This document shows, one piece after another, positions 1-13,585 of a DNA stretch of 64,000 bases. A program made the position numbers and the translations under genes. Each line of letters begins with the position of its first letter. Within the stretch, counting starts at the first letter, position 1. The notes beneath the pieces are model-generated. The model made no database searches, had not been told where the DNA came from, and was given only the letters and a program-made list of their open reading frames with translations. Source of the DNA: Ceratodon purpureus (Eukaryota > Streptophyta > Bryopsida > Pseudoditrichales > Ditrichaceae); NCBI GenBank assembly GCA_014871385.1, contig CM026426.1, positions 30,121,452 through 30,185,451 of the forward strand. The letters are read 5' to 3'.

Positions 1-931
1 CTTTGTCTGTCTCGTCGTCTTCGGATTGGTTGAGAATTTCTTCTGCCACATCGCGTGCGCTTGAGCGAGCTTCCTCTTTCGCAGACTTGATTTCTAGCAG
101 GTTTTCATACGAATTTGAGGAAGAGATTGTACCTTGAGCACTCACTCCCACCGTGGACGGTCCGGGTATCCTCAACCAAAGTCCCCACTTCTTACGAGCA
201 CCCCGTAAATTATGGAGCACATTTATATCTTTGCATATGGCTGTAACATGAGCGATAGCTTCTGCAGAAATGTTCTGCTCCGTCTTCGGGGGGTCAGTGG
301 TTTCCTCGTCGGCTGGACGTACGATCACTTCATTATCATCTATGCCACTAGTGATGTTCATCGCGGCATCCCCTTCCTTTGCAACAAACAGGTCGGTAAT
401 CCTTGAAACATTTTGAACTTTGTCGCAATCAGCAATCGGGTCTTCAACAAAAACTCCCACTATTACAATAACATATGAAACACAATATTCAAGTACTATC
501 TTCAGTAGAACAATCCATCATTCACACATTAACGCAACTCAACACGAAGAGACTGAACCACTTCAGTAGAAGATTTAGTTACAACAGAATATCTTATAAT
601 ATTTAGTTGCTCCAAGAACAGCTTGCTCAAACAATACGACATAACTAAAATAACTCTTACAAACAGGTTTATCTGGGAGTCATGTTTTCGAAAAGTAACA
701 AAAACGAGGATATATATATTCATTGCTTAGATTTTTTTCGTAACCACACACAGGCTCACGTGTGTAGAAAATCTTTGATAGCCATCATCTGATACAGTGG
801 AAGCTCAAACATCACCACATGCGAAATGTAAACTTACATTCTTCACAGTGGATATCTTCTGTTACGGGATTTGGTGACGCTGAATTTCCCGTTGACGTCA
901 TGTTGTTTTCCTTTGCTGATTCCATGGACAT
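1..931 (-). CDS. Unrecognised gene, first two exons, runs off left edge
   Basis: Two exons can be read on the minus strand. Exon 1 is 931 to 838, opening with MSMESAKENN and ending at a donor GTAAGT. Exon 2 is 459 to position 1, after an acceptor ending TAATAG. The join is phase-consistent (one base plus two bases give a Leu codon) and about 184 codons stay open. The ATG at 931 is the first one after an in-frame TAA upstream. The protein is acidic and hydrophilic, with a basic patch (LRGARKKWGLWLRIPG) and a Ser/Glu-rich helix-forming stretch near the left edge. I recognise no family. It could be an independent host gene or a further gene of the neighbouring CACTA element. The 378-bp intron is inferred from splice signals only. 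Confidence 0.55.
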
Positions 932-2952
932 CCTGTCTTGATAATACGGTAAACAACTGCAGGGTCCGTTCAGGTACAATTAAACATAAGCCACAATAGA
1001 CAACTTTGGATGCGCATTGCTTGCAACCTCCCTCACACTTTGTAGGATGAGATTCTCTAATCGAAAACGCTGCGCCGTATACTAATATCCACGTAAACCA
1101 TACATCAGAAGACGTTGTTACAGTAAAGAATGGAGCATCCACGCAGCAAATTCATATGACCGAACCCTTCAACACATCCATACATTGTACCTAAATATAA
1201 TTACATGAGAACTTCCAGCCTACTCAAACACGTCAGTGGTCACGCTGTAGTGAAACAATCCAGTTAACGAAGTCGCTTAGTTCAAACGGATACCATAAAC
1301 TACACTGTCCCATGTGTTTTTTGTTACATCTTCAAGCATAAACATGAACTACAGCAGCAAGCCCCGATCACCATAGCTAACCTAAAACGCAGCAAGTAAA
1401 CATTTACTTCTCAATGAACATGCAGCGGACATTACAACCAGAGAGAATGGATTGGAATTACAAAAGGCCAGACCATGAACTACGCTACCTCCGCCACCGA
1501 TGGAAATCTAAGATACATCAGACCTCTCGGAAACAACTCACCAGCGAAGCGAATCGTTCGGTATCGATAATGTGCTTCCTTCCCTCTGTTCCAGAAGAAA
1601 CATGCTGCCAAAATGAGAGAGATAACCCCTTCCTGATAATCAACAGAAATCTTCAAAAACTTCAAAATAAACGAAGAGAACGATCCATGAAATGTAGAAT
1701 GTACCACAAATGAACATAAAAAAGGCGGCTTCTCTGGAAATCTAGGAAAATGGGACATTTCAAGAAAGAATAGCGATCTAACGTACATCTGTAAAAACCA
1801 AATGTCAACTAATGAGTACCTTGTCCGTAAACTGGAGCGTCGACTGTGTCAACTCTGGGTGCGTGAAAGGACATCCTGGGACCGATGATTTCGAGTAAAC
1901 GTCTCCTCCTCTAGCTTTTTATGATGCGAATATTATATTGGATGTTAGACATTATCATTAATGATTTCAGTTCGCTCCATGAATGATAAATCTGCACCCG
2001 AAACAGTCATGGATTACAAGGAATGCTTCACTTATATTATAATTTCTGGCATTTAGTTAGAGAGTTGATTATGGTGATTATTTTGTTCTTGAGGTAAAAC
2101 GGATTTCAAAACACACACTCGGAATAACACACGCAGTGCAACACTCTAACATTTTACTGATTTATCTTACTAAAAAAAAAAGACTTTTCGTGAGGCAAAA
2201 CTAATATAGTTTTTTCCTTCAATTATTGGTTTACTCAAATTTTTATTTATTGAATTGTATGCCAATTTCTGTATTGGATTTATAGTAAGTTCAGCATGTG
2301 CAACTTTTACAAATTATGAAAGCGTTATAACTCTTAAAAAATACTTATTACACTGCATTGGACGACAGACGTGGAGCATTTGGGAACCTTGTGTATGAAC
2401 AAGTAAGGGAGAAAATAGGAGCACATTTACAACAACAGTCAGAATTTTACTTCAAGAGTTAACCTCAGATCGCTCCTTCTTGGTTACTATGTCATTCCTG
2501 TCATTCGTTTTCGTTTCATTCAATGATGTATATAAGTGCTCACATAATTATTTCACACCAAGAAGGAAGTAAGCGCATAGTAACAGACCTGATAAACCCC
2601 GGATACTTCAGAAATATCACAATGTGTCGACCATCCAGAGGATTCTTATCGAGGAATACTGTTTCTGGGCATACCTTCCAATGAACAAATTTGATACCGC
2701 CTGATAAAACTGTAGCTGGTCTTCTATTGATCATCGGATCCCCAAGAGACATGCAAACCTCAAGCTTGATCTGAATGGCACCAGCAATTCAACAATGCGG
2801 TCATGTACAATATTATTTAACCTCGTTTGTTTGCTTAAAAGTTCATAAGTGGTACAACCGTGTGGTGATTCGTACTCTACTTCCATCAGTGCGTCATAAT
2901 TTTATAACGACAACATACAACATGGAGTTTGGGAATGATCATTACCGAAGAT
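932..2952. other. Intergenic stretch, one weak candidate exon
   Basis: About 2 kb of AT-rich DNA between the start of the left-edge gene and the 3' end of the tnp2-like gene. The only coding-like piece is a possible minus-strand exon, 2752 to 2675, beginning MSLGDPMINRR and ending at AAG followed by GTATGC. It could be a stray downstream exon of the transposase or part of the left-edge gene. No CACTA-type terminal repeat was identified. Confidence 0.3.
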
Positions 2953-5900
2953 TCAATGCGGACGTGTTGTCGAAGTTTTCCTCCGCACATTTCTAGCAGA
3001 AGTACTTGAATCCTTCCTTATACGTGTTCTCACTGTCTGTTTATCGAAAGACTGGAGTGCAATAGCATTGTCTATGTCATTTAAAACTATGGCACCAGTT
3101 AAATCAGGTTCAACCCGTTGATTAAGCAACTGTGAGCTCGGTACCGCCCCTGTATCCGCATTCGTGGTAGTTAAAAACACTTTGTCGTCCTCTTCAACTG
3201 TCCGTTTTGACCGGGCGTCTTTCTTCAAAACTACTTTCCATTGGGAGCCTGGAGGACGTAAATCATCATTTGCCCAAAAAACCTGATTGCACTGTGATGG
3301 AAACACGTAAGGATCAATGGCTCGCGATATGTTATGTTTGAAATTAACAACAAGAAAGCCATCTGGGTCACGAACGTAGGTAGAGTTGTTGTGATTGTCC
3401 ACTCTCTTCTTCCAAACACACAAAAATACAGTCATCGGTGTCTTTAGATCGCCATAATCAGGTACAAGAATATCCAATAGAATGCCAACGTAATCTTTGC
3501 CGGATCCTGCAGACAATCCAATTGATTCCAAGCAGGCTACACCACTGTCGAAATTCCCCATACTCCTTGTCGTTTCATCATCGACTCTCCAATGATTGCC
3601 ATATGCAGTCATCTTAGCATAACGTTTGCAGGTTAGACTAGGAGGATTAGACAACAACACCGTATCCGATTCATTGGGGTCAGTCATATCGAGAGTCTTA
3701 GAATGAATAGTCTGCTGCATCCAGATTTCTACGGGAGTCGCTGGTCCTCTCCTCTGTTGCATCTCCGATTCCCATTGACTGTACAATCAGTAAATGATGT
3801 GTCATAAGCAATATTAATAAATATCATAAGAAATAATTAAAAACCAGCCTTGTAATCGTGATCGTTCAAGAAGGTGAAACAGATTCAATTTCCGCTTGTG
3901 TAATATCGAACTTAGTTTCTTAACTTTTGACAAACAAGTTATGAACATATCATGTATCGGAGAATAACATCAACTAATGCTCAGAATGAATATTGTTATG
4001 CCAGAACGGAAACAAAAAATACGTAATGGAGTACGGACGATCACGATTACCAATAATAAGGAGCCGTAAGCGTACTGTTTCGCAAAATGAATTTGTGGAG
4101 AGCGTCGCGATCTGCTCTGGAGAGCGTAAGGTTGACTGCTGCTCCTTCCAGAACTTCGAACTCATCGCTGTCCTCCGGGTCTGCATCCCAGACTCTTCTC
4201 CTCACTACTTCGAATCCTTGCATGTAAGAGGTAGCGTATCCCATGGTTTCGTCCAATAAGTATCCGCGAGCAATAGAAGCCTCAGGTCGTGCCCTATTCT
4301 TAACATGGTTCTTGAGCATCATCATTGTCCGCTCAATCGGATACATCCATCTGACATGTGTAGGGCCTAAAATAATTAACTCTCTAACTAAATGCAACGG
4401 TAAATGGGACATAATGTCGAAGAAGGTGAGGGGGAAAGTAATTTCCATTAGGCATAAGGTTACTGCAACATCTTCACGCAGATCCTCCTCTTGAGCTGGA
4501 TCCCAGACTTTGCAGCAAAGACGACGAAACAAACGGCATGACCTCATGATCGCCATCCTGGTGGTGGGATCCATGAACCCCCTCCACGCCAAAGGAATTA
4601 GCGTGTGAATTAAAATGTGGTAATCGTGTGACTTGAGAGCCCCGAACTTCCTGTTTCTAATGTGACAACCGATTTCTGAGCAGTACATTGAAGGGACTTT
4701 CAGGTTTTCTAGTCTTTTGCAGAAAATTTCAAACTCTTTGGGAGACAGGACGTAGTTAGCCACTGGTTTTAACATTCTTGATGGGTTCTTAGGGTCTCTT
4801 ACCATCCAAAGATCTGGCCTTATACCTTCCCTCTGCATGTCCCTCCTCACCTTCACACTGTCTTTTTCTTTGAAATCGCATATGGTTTTAAGAAGGTTTT
4901 CCGCAAAGTTTTTCTCGCAGTGCATCACGTCCAACGAGTTCCTAATTTCAAGATACTGCACACCAAACACAATCACGGTATACTCAGTATGTAATATTTT
5001 CACTTTCAAACTTCGAGCTAATGCAAATCGTTGCAAATCCTGATCAAGTTTAGGAGAGTTCATATCAAATTCAAACAAAATTAGATACATTTGAGAACAC
5101 AATAATGTATTAGCCTATACAGGATTGGTTGCACAGTTTCATTAACAATACGGAAAAATGAAACTGCCATACATAAATCAGAGAAAGTACAGTGATTTCC
5201 CTGTTGAACTGACATATTGAAATAAAACAATTACTCATTGAAAGCCATGTTTAACAGCAAGTAAGTTCAGACAGACTGTGAAAGGAGGACTTGTTGGACA
5301 TTGGGCACATCCTATCGAGAGAAATAACTTATGTTCATTCGGACCTGTTATGGAATTCCGTGTTCTGAAATTGAAGTCGATGCTTTTAAGCACCACTAAT
5401 GAAGCATCTGAAAAAAATAACATAATCCAGTTTAGAGTAACTTAGAACATGTGAAACAAAATTCAAAGTAACGCAACTCATGGTATACAGAAGTGGTCAC
5501 GCTGGAGATCGGAATTCTCCATAAACAATACTAAGAATGACGATACAAGGTTTTAAGCACTTTAAATCAACAACATATTGCTTAAACGATTGGTAATACT
5601 CTTGAACTCAGAATAACGAATAGCATTTTTACTTAATTCCAGAATGGAACAACGCAGACCATATGGTCACGGGCTTCAGGTTATTGGACAAAGTTATTGA
5701 CATTTGTTGGGTGCTGCCTACTGAGATAAGAGAAATACTCTTAATTTTGATTTCCATACACTTTCAATTAGGAGGTGAATGCGCGCTGCTACAGAGCATT
5801 CAATGAATTTAAGAATAACGATTGAGCACTCTGTTTCAAACATGACAGCGGCTTCTTCAAACGACTCCAATTCCAGAACAGAGCATCGCATGATATATCC

Positions 5901-8299
5901 TTAAGAATGACCGAGAATGCAAACTCAATACTCTTCGATAACAACATCCTCGTGCAGATCAAGTACGAGGTTAGCGTTATCACGATGTGATTAAACTCTC
6001 TATATGGCACAAGCGATTCAGAACTCTCAGTGCATGGAAAACGATAGAGCAAACTCAAAACGCATAGAAAACAAATGTCAAGGGGTATTGTACCTTCCAG
6101 TATGGCAACTCGTCGAAAATACTATCTCTCTTAATTCCAGTCGTTTTCGATGGGTCAGGAGTATTTTTCTCTTCTCCGTCGTGACGTGGTAACATTAGTT
6201 CTCTGTCTGGGTGGATTCTGAGGCCGGTTAGAGGTGGATGCATATTCAGTTCTCTTCCTCTTCCTACTTCCGTTTCCAGAATGAGAACCGTGTTCTGTGC
6301 TCCTCGACGTTCCTTCTGCCTTGCGTTTTCCTGCCGGCCTTTGGTTTCCAGCGCAAGCAGAATCCGAAGTTGGAGCACATACATGAGCATTGCAACCATC
6401 CTGAGCATGCCTAGATAAATACGCCTTATACTTATTAAGTGCATCTCTCTGTTCGGCTGCGGTCTTTGTAACTGGAGGAAGTCTGTCTTCAGAGCGCCCA
6501 CCGAAGAGCCTGTCAAACTGCTATGAACGAAGAATATGATCAGGAGGCAACCACCTCCTAGACTCTCGGTATGTGATTTTTCTTGACTCGTAAGCATATG
6601 TTCCCCTCATCTGATCCCCACAAGGAGGACACACAGTATAACCTTGATGAGAAGCTCCTGAGACTGTTCCATATCCAGGAAAGTCATGAGTGGTGTATAA
6701 AACTGCGGCTCTCAATCTAAAAACACGTTCACCTTCAGGCTTAAGTACGTCATAACCGGGTACACCTTCCCATAGAACTTTCAATTCTTGAATGAGTGGC
6801 CTCATCCAGACATTAAAATATTCAAAGGGTACCTGTGTTCTTCCCGGTATCAACAAACTCAACATGGTGAAGAACTTCTTTGTAATTAACCACCGCGGCA
6901 AGTTAAGAAACGTGGTAATCACAGGCCAAGCTGACCACGTTGACTTATGTAGCTTGAATGGACATATACCATCGCATAATATCTGTAACCGAACATCTGT
7001 ATCCGCTGATCCAAACCCCATTGTATCGCACAAATCCGGTGGCATATTATCCACTTTCTTCCAAGCAAGTGAGTCTGCAGGGTACCTTACCTTCCTGTTC
7101 GTGCTACCGTTTTCCTTATGCCAGCACATGAGCTTTGAAAGGACAGGTATTCTAAAGAACCCCTCTAGTCCAGGAGTGACGGGGAAGAATCTAAGTACCT
7201 TTAGTGGTTTTGTCTTCCGATGCATGTCTCTATAGCGCGGAGAATTACAAACTGGACACCTGTCAAGGTTTTCCCTTCCGTCTTCATCAAATAGTACACA
7301 GCCTACGGGACAGCCGTCGATATTCTTGAAGTCCAGACCGAGACGTTTGGTGAGGGTTTGTGCCTGGTATAGAGAAGCGGGAAGAGTATTCTCTGGCGGA
7401 AGAAGACACCGAACCGTGGCAAACAAGTCATCTGCAGCCCTGTCTATTACCCCAGGATGTGTGGCAATTAGATTGACTAGCATAACCGTTGCTCCCAACT
7501 TAGTTGTATTCGAGCCATTGTAAAGCAAACTCATAGCATCTTCTAGTGCCTTGGCATCTCGCACTCGTTCCAACTCTAGAAGATCAGTCGTTGCTCTGTT
7601 CTGCCAATCAACACCGGTTCTCTGTTCAAAATCAGTGGTGGTGTTGTTACGTACATCAGCTTCTGGGACCTCCGCTTCAGTAGAACCGCCAACTTGGTTG
7701 AAATCACCTTGGCTTCCGGAGGTAGGATTAATTCGGTCTGCATCGTCTGGGGTATCATTCAAGAATTGATTACTTGGCTCATTAACTCCTGTATCCTCCT
7801 GGTTGATCCATGTTATGTCGTCCACCGCTTGCAAGGCTTCCATTGTTATGTCATTTAGTTTATCCTCCACAGCTGCAACCTCATCTACCTGCTGATAAAT
7901 ATGTTGCATCAATAACCGCATTTCCAAACCATTATCCCAGACTGATTGCTGATGTGTTGCTCCAGAGAATTGATTTGAAAAATCTGTCTCCCATTCATCA
8001 TCTGAGGAATCCGGCTCTTCAGGGCCCCTCCAAACTCGACACTCTGGGGGTCTCCCATATCTTATCAAATGTTTCTGTACCTCTTGGATGCTATGAGGCA
8101 GACTTAGTCCTTTATGCTTTTTGCAGGGGCAGGGCATTTTCGTGACGCCGTATAGGGCCGCTCTCGCCTTCTCCCTCCGCCATAGCTTATTATCTCTACT
8201 TCTGATCCTTCTCGCGTCAGAAAGAGGCAACCTAGTACCCATCCTGCTAAACAACACGAATCTCCTCACGTAATAGCTGCTAGTCAACTCTCCACACAT
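2953..8299 (-). pseudogene. CACTA (En/Spm) tnp2-like transposase, decayed
   Basis: A three-exon transposase gene of the CACTA superfamily, which would cut and paste DNA by binding element ends in the nucleus. Exon 1 (8299 to 6094) holds a Cys-rich N-terminus (MPCPCKKHKG), an acidic linker and the Transposase_21 region: CPVGC...CPVC, LCDGICPFK, a Trp-rich stretch, then CPPCG. Exon 2 (4955 to 4051) holds NSLDVMHCEKN and the DUF4218 region (SHDYHILIHTLIPLAWRG, MYPIERTMMMLKNHVKNRAR). Exon 3 (3778 to 2953) holds a DUF4216-like region (VNFKHNISRAIDPYVFPSQ). Both introns, 4956-6093 and 3779-4050, join in phase. The gene is broken: an in-frame TAG at 6523-6521 just after a PPDHILRS motif, then a frameshift before KRDSIFDELPYWK at the end of exon 1. 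It ends in TGA. The start Met is uncertain; 8299 is simply the first. Confidence 0.85.
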
Positions 8300-9725
8300 T
8301 CTATGAAGTGAAGAGTGAACCCCGCTGAAGTAAATCTCATAAATAGTATTAGCTGGCTATAGCATTCAATGGAAGGAAGTAGTCTAGCATGCGTTTCACA
8401 GCAAAAATGATCTTTACAGATATGTGGATTACAGAAATGAGAGAAAGGGATCACAACATGTCAGCAAAAGACACTGATAACGCTGAAAAAAATGGAAACG
8501 ATATTAAAAAGAGGTGCAGCACATACCTTCGTATCGTACGACTCTACTGATCCACTTTCATTTAATTCTCGGGAGAAAAAAGCGCATGAAACCTTGATCC
8601 AAACTTTTCAGTCAGTGAGGCTTATTACTTGGTCGTTCCCTCTCAATCGCAATCATCGATTATCGTTTCAGATAACCACAGAAGTTGAAAACATCTGGTA
8701 TCCTGCCTAAGCAATCACAACATATACACGCACACAATCATGAAAACAGAAGCAGATGCCTAGCCTCTGACAATGTGATGTGAATGAGACAGATATTGAA
8801 TCTGGTGTAGCGTGCATATTATTCTCTCACTACATATGCGCTTGATTGAAAAGGTACAGCTGCACATGACATCCACCAGACAGAACTCTGTATATGAATT
8901 AAATTTTCAAGGAGAAGTGCCGTACCTGAAACCCTAATGCGGTGTGCAGCATGTTGATAGCTTGGGTTCATGTTGCTGTCGTGTGATGCAATATTCCCAC
9001 AATACGAGAATAATGTGTGAATGTTAACACTAAGAAAGATCTAAACGGAAATAAGACATTTTGAAAAACATAAACGTAATGAAAACCTGACAGTGTAAAC
9101 ACCAAACCTAATCTTCGTCTCCGAATGCACTTGGGTCTTAGTGTCCGACTCGGACTCAAATTAATTGATCGGATGATTACTGTACTTCAATACTATATTG
9201 CAGTATTTGTGTGCTACTCTGTTTACATTCAATGCCATCATTTACGTTGCTTCTCGAAAACACAATCACAGATCTAAAGGGAGCGTACTTACCAGTAACG
9301 TAAGAAGTTCTATCGGCAATTCATCTGAAGCTGCTCACATCGACTACGACAAAGATGTAAGTCCAATATTGTGGCAAGAGACAAAAAACGATATCCGGGA
9401 ACAGAAGAAGTCCAAGAGATAGACTTATGTTGACGTCTGAAAATCAGTTAAACCACACAGCAAAGTAATCCGAAATTTCTAATTTCACAACCAGAGAACA
9501 GGCAATTCAAAAGAAAAAAAACAGCACTGACTAGACCTTTAGGTGGCGATGCCGTGGAGACTTCGTTACCGTCGGGGCGAGCTTCTGTATCCTCCCTCGT
9601 TGTCTCTTTACTCTTTCCATCGCAGTTGTTGCGTCCCTCCCCGCAGGTAGCCGGCGGTCTCACGTTAGTCACTCTGTAATTCGGGTACGCATATCATAGT
9701 ACAGTAGAGTGTCACAAGTTAAACA
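8300..9725. promoter_or_regulatory. Probable divergent promoter between CACTA genes
   Basis: A 1.4-kb gap between two oppositely transcribed CACTA genes: the tnp2-like gene starts leftward at 8299 and the second gene rightward at 9726. Sub-terminal or internal promoter function is inferred from this geometry. I saw no decisive TATA box or repeated sub-terminal motif, so the internal structure is undefined. Confidence 0.3.
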
Positions 9726-12700
9726 ATGGCTCGGCAGCATGGTTCTGGGGAGGAAGAGAACGATTTTGTTGAAGCACAGCAATCAGAAGAGGATGACGTG
9801 GGCATGAACAGTATGAGAGAGAACGTGCAGCACGAATTGCAAGTCTCAATGCGTATCTTCAGCCAGCTTTGGATGCTGCAAATGATTTGTACGTCTCCTT
9901 TTATACTCATAACCCTAGAACTATGGTCCTCTTGTACCAGATGCATGCCACGTGCCACCTTGAACGGTGTAGATTCTACCCTCGTTACAGTGGTAACCCT
10001 GATTATTTCTAAGAGCCGAGGTGTTCATTCAGGGTTATGTAGAACTATGTCCACCGCTGCGTCTTCAGTTTTTGTTTAACGAAGCAATTTTGTGTGCAGC
10101 AACTCTATTTTAGTCGAGAAGAAAAGAAAGAGAGAGGGGAGAGGTATTCGTGATGAAGTAGGACCGAAACGCAGAAGTGACAGACTTGAGCAATTACAGA
10201 AAAATGGAAGGGGACATGCAGCGTCGACGACCCAACATGAGAAGCCTGGAGAGGATGAAGGAGACGACGGTGGAAGTTCAACCGACCGAGGAGAATCAGG
10301 TGTTCTTCTATTCCTTTACAGCGAAACCCTAGATTTACAGTGATTTTGTTCATGTCTGCTGTATAAATCTTCGGTTACAGTCTCAACTGAGGTCCTCGGC
10401 GTCTTGTACAGCAATTTCCGTTTTAAAGCTTCTTTACGCTAGAAACCAAAGAAGCATACAAATTTGTTTAGCTTTTTGTCTCTCTAAATGTCAGGCCGTG
10501 TGATAGACTTATGCATTAATTACGTTTGAAGTACGATACGCTCCAAAAATAACATCATGAGTTTGCACTGTGTATTGTAAATATACCTAAGCGAATGATT
10601 TACACAAGCGTGTCGAGTTCTATATTTCTCGCAGCATACAGCTCTAAGTCTTCTCCATCAGAGTCATCGGAGGATTCTCGCCCGGGAACTCAACGTGGCA
10701 AGAGCATTGCAACTGAGCGTACGAGGATCGAACAAGTTAAATCTAACCCTGAGCCGGAGGGGAGGAGTCCCGAAGACGGAGTAGGAACTCCGGTTTGCAG
10801 AAGGGGAACGGTAAACCCCATCGTGGCTCCATACGGTCACTCAATTCCGTCTTCCTCGACGAACCCTTTTCAGGCGCAAGCACGTTGGGCCTGGATGCCT
10901 ATTCCTCCGTCTGAAACTGGGTTCGTTTTTACAGACGTCGCTGGTGGAGTGGTCCCAGGAGGAGTACCTGGAAGTTGGCTGTTCCATCCCGCACATGGAG
11001 TTTCAACCGTCCCAGAGAAGTCAAGGGATGATTCTCTGCGGAATGAGAACAGCACAGCGTCTTTGGCGTCGCCGATTAAAGAAGCTTCCATGAAAAAAAG
11101 GATAAGGCGAGCAAAACGACGTGAAGCAGACGAAGACGCAAGGAAGCGTGAAAGCTCGGGTATGAAGCCGTATGTGGTGCAGGTGAAGGCCACTGGCCTT
11201 ATCGACAGTGCTTGCATAGGTCATCTCAGATGGCAGGAACGCGTCCGCAACCTCACTCCCCGAATGCTTGATATGAGCATCATTAAGTACGATGAGCACA
11301 GTGAGAGTTCTAAGAGTAAACTCTGTGAAGCTTTGAGAACTAGGTTTGAATTTATAGAAAACGAACTCAGTGATGCATCTATAGATAAAATGATTAAGAC
11401 CTGGCTTCGGAAAAATCGAGAGAGGACTAAGAGAATTCATGGAGGAAAGATAAAGCCACCAGGGAAAATATCAGATAAAGAGTGGGATTCTCTCAAAAAG
11501 TATTGCGAGTCCCCTTCTGCGAAACTACAGTCTGAAAAATGGCGGAAACGAGGAAGAAAGTTGCGTATAACCCCAGAGTAGGACGACTTGGTTATGCTGG
11601 AAAAGAAGCCCAGGTGGTGAGTACAATCTCTGTGTGAACTTTGGAATCACATTGGACTTCCATCATGATTTATCTCCGAAGTTAGTTGATTTAATTAATA
11701 ATGGATTTGTATGATAGAAGTATTGAGGTTCTGAGTAGTAGTTGGTGGCTGAATAAAACAGGAAAAGCACCGAGAGGGATTGGCTGACATGGCCGACGTT
11801 GCAGACGAGATCAATAATTCGGTGGACAACCCGAATGCCAAGGTTAGCATTTTCCTTTTATGAATTAAGATTTATCAAGGATTTATCCGGTCTACTAGTT
11901 GTTTTTGGTCCGCTGGCATTCGGGAATAATGAATCAGCAATATTCCATGTGAGTGTTTGAAAGTGATTGTTGCAAACTTTTGTGACTCGAGACTGCTCAG
12001 TCATTTATTTCGGAAACTAACAAATGTGATCCAATGTATAATAGGAGATGGAAAGGAAAAACTCACAACGCCTATCTGCAATGGAGAAAACGCAGGCGGA
12101 GACTAATAAAAGGTTGGAGAATATGCAATCAATGCTACAGTCTGTATTAAGCACTATATGTCGTACTGATATTGGAGAAAAAGAAACTGTGCCTCCCACA
12201 GGTAGCACCGCAGTTGGAGAAACTTCGGAACCTGCACGGGATCTTTCCAATTGCGGAACTAGAAGATCAAATGGTTTAGGTAGTAGCGAAGAGTGGTGGG
12301 ACATTCTGTGCCAAACTTCAGAAGACGAAGGACGTCAGATCGACAAGGGTGAAGAGAATGGAATTCCGAATAATCTGCATAAGCAGGTGACGTTATACAA
12401 TTCACTAAGTGTTTGCAACTGGTCGTGAGATGATTATGCTGTGTGAGTATTTGAGATGACCTTGTGCAAGTAAATCGTTACAGTATACCTCCGACTATAG
12501 ACATATTGTCTTAGGAGATGTGCTCCAAGGATAAGTGTAATCATTGACATGTTTGATCAGACATGTGAGTTGATTATTGGCAATGGACTAAATCGACGCC
12601 TGTTACCGAAATGGTTATTCTACCTATGAATATCAAATGTGCACACCGAGGAAACAGAGACCGTAATCTTCGGTATATTGCTATTTGATACATTGTGCTT

Positions 12701-12898
12701 ATGTTATTTAACAATGTCCCAATTGTTGAGCCCTTCGTATTTGTTCTGAGCAGCAATATCCAGAGATGTATGGCTAAGGTACGAGGTTGAGAAGAGGTTT
12801 CAATTTTCTTATTCATCAAGGAATCGTAACACATTCAATGTCATGTACAGGGACGAAGTCATGGTATTCGAGGTCAGACTCACAAATCTTTACCGTAG
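9726..12898 (+). CDS. CACTA second protein, Ptta/En-Spm (Transposase_24-like)
   Basis: Six exons join in phase: 9726-9888, 10114-10299, 10635-11616 (or 11613), 11762-11842, 12045-12386 and a tentative last exon 12851-12898. The N-terminus is acidic, then basic (EKKRKREGRG, MKKRIRRAKRREADED). The diagnostic block is in exon 3: ISDKEWDSLKKYCESPSAKL followed by a basic stretch and YNPRVGRLGYAGKEAQV, the pattern of plant Ptta/En-Spm second proteins. Exon 5 is a coiled coil (RLSAMEKTQAETNKRLENMQ). In En/Spm systems this partner binds sub-terminal repeats and assists the transposase. The conserved block is split by a one-base deficit in the A-run at 11535-11539: upstream and downstream halves are in different frames. 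This could be a real lesion or a homopolymer error. The first coding exon has acceptable context; later exons are less certain. Confidence 0.7.
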
Positions 12899-13445
12899 AA
12901 GACAGACTCCGAGGTAAAATAACAACTCCATGATCTCCAATGTTCTTGTGCGGGTAGAATGAACTAATTCTAGACTCCTTGCGTCTGGAGGTTATACTCT
13001 AATGTCTGACAGGTGCTTGAATAAATTAAGACATGATTAGATTTTTAATTATATTTTAAAGTCTTTGAAGGCTTATGCATACTTAAATGAATCTCATTAG
13101 TTGATAATCTGATTACTAATGTACTGTTTTGGCCCATGTTGTTCTTCCGTATTTGTTGAAATTAAATAATGTTCCTTCAGAATACAAATGCTTTTAACTT
13201 GTTAGATCAATTCTGGCTATCTGTTCACGTAGTAATTATCTTTGAAATTCGATTACAGATCAACTTGTCATTCTAACTGTTCTTATATAAAGCAGGAAAC
13301 GAATCGCATTGCACCCGATGTAGAGAAGAGCACAACAGCAACGGTGAGATTGGTTTATGTTCAGAAAAAAATAAGCAATATCTTTTATTAAAATGCAAGC
13401 GTGTAAGAGAGAACATAGAATCTTTATTTCAGTTATTTTAATAGT
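12899..13445. other. AT-rich intergenic stretch, nothing recognised
   Basis: AT-rich, no convincing exon. It separates the last tentative exon of the CACTA second gene from the minus-strand exon at the duplication edge. The right-hand CACTA terminus should lie here or further right, but I could not identify one. Confidence 0.3.
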
Positions 13446-13585
13446 TCAGGAAATTCCACTTTGTAATTTAGAGATAGCTTTTTTTATTTTTTCGATATTC
13501 ACATCAGCAACTCTGGTATTGTCTTGAGGAACTTTAATGTCAATGGGAACCTTTTCGGCTTTTGAGGTTCTATGCACTTCTGTTT
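13446..13585 (-). CDS. Terminal coding exon crossing the left duplication edge
   Basis: On the minus strand an acceptor (CACTTGCAG) is followed by an open frame from 13585 to a TGA at 13448-13446. It includes SKAEKVPIDIKVPQDNTRVA and ends KAISKLQSGIS. Composition is typical of a real exon, with many Lys, Asp and Val and no stops. It straddles the edge of the inverted repeat at 13564: the first 22 bases lie in the arm and the rest is unique to this side. It may be the 3' end of whatever gene lies in the arms. No family recognised. Confidence 0.45.
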
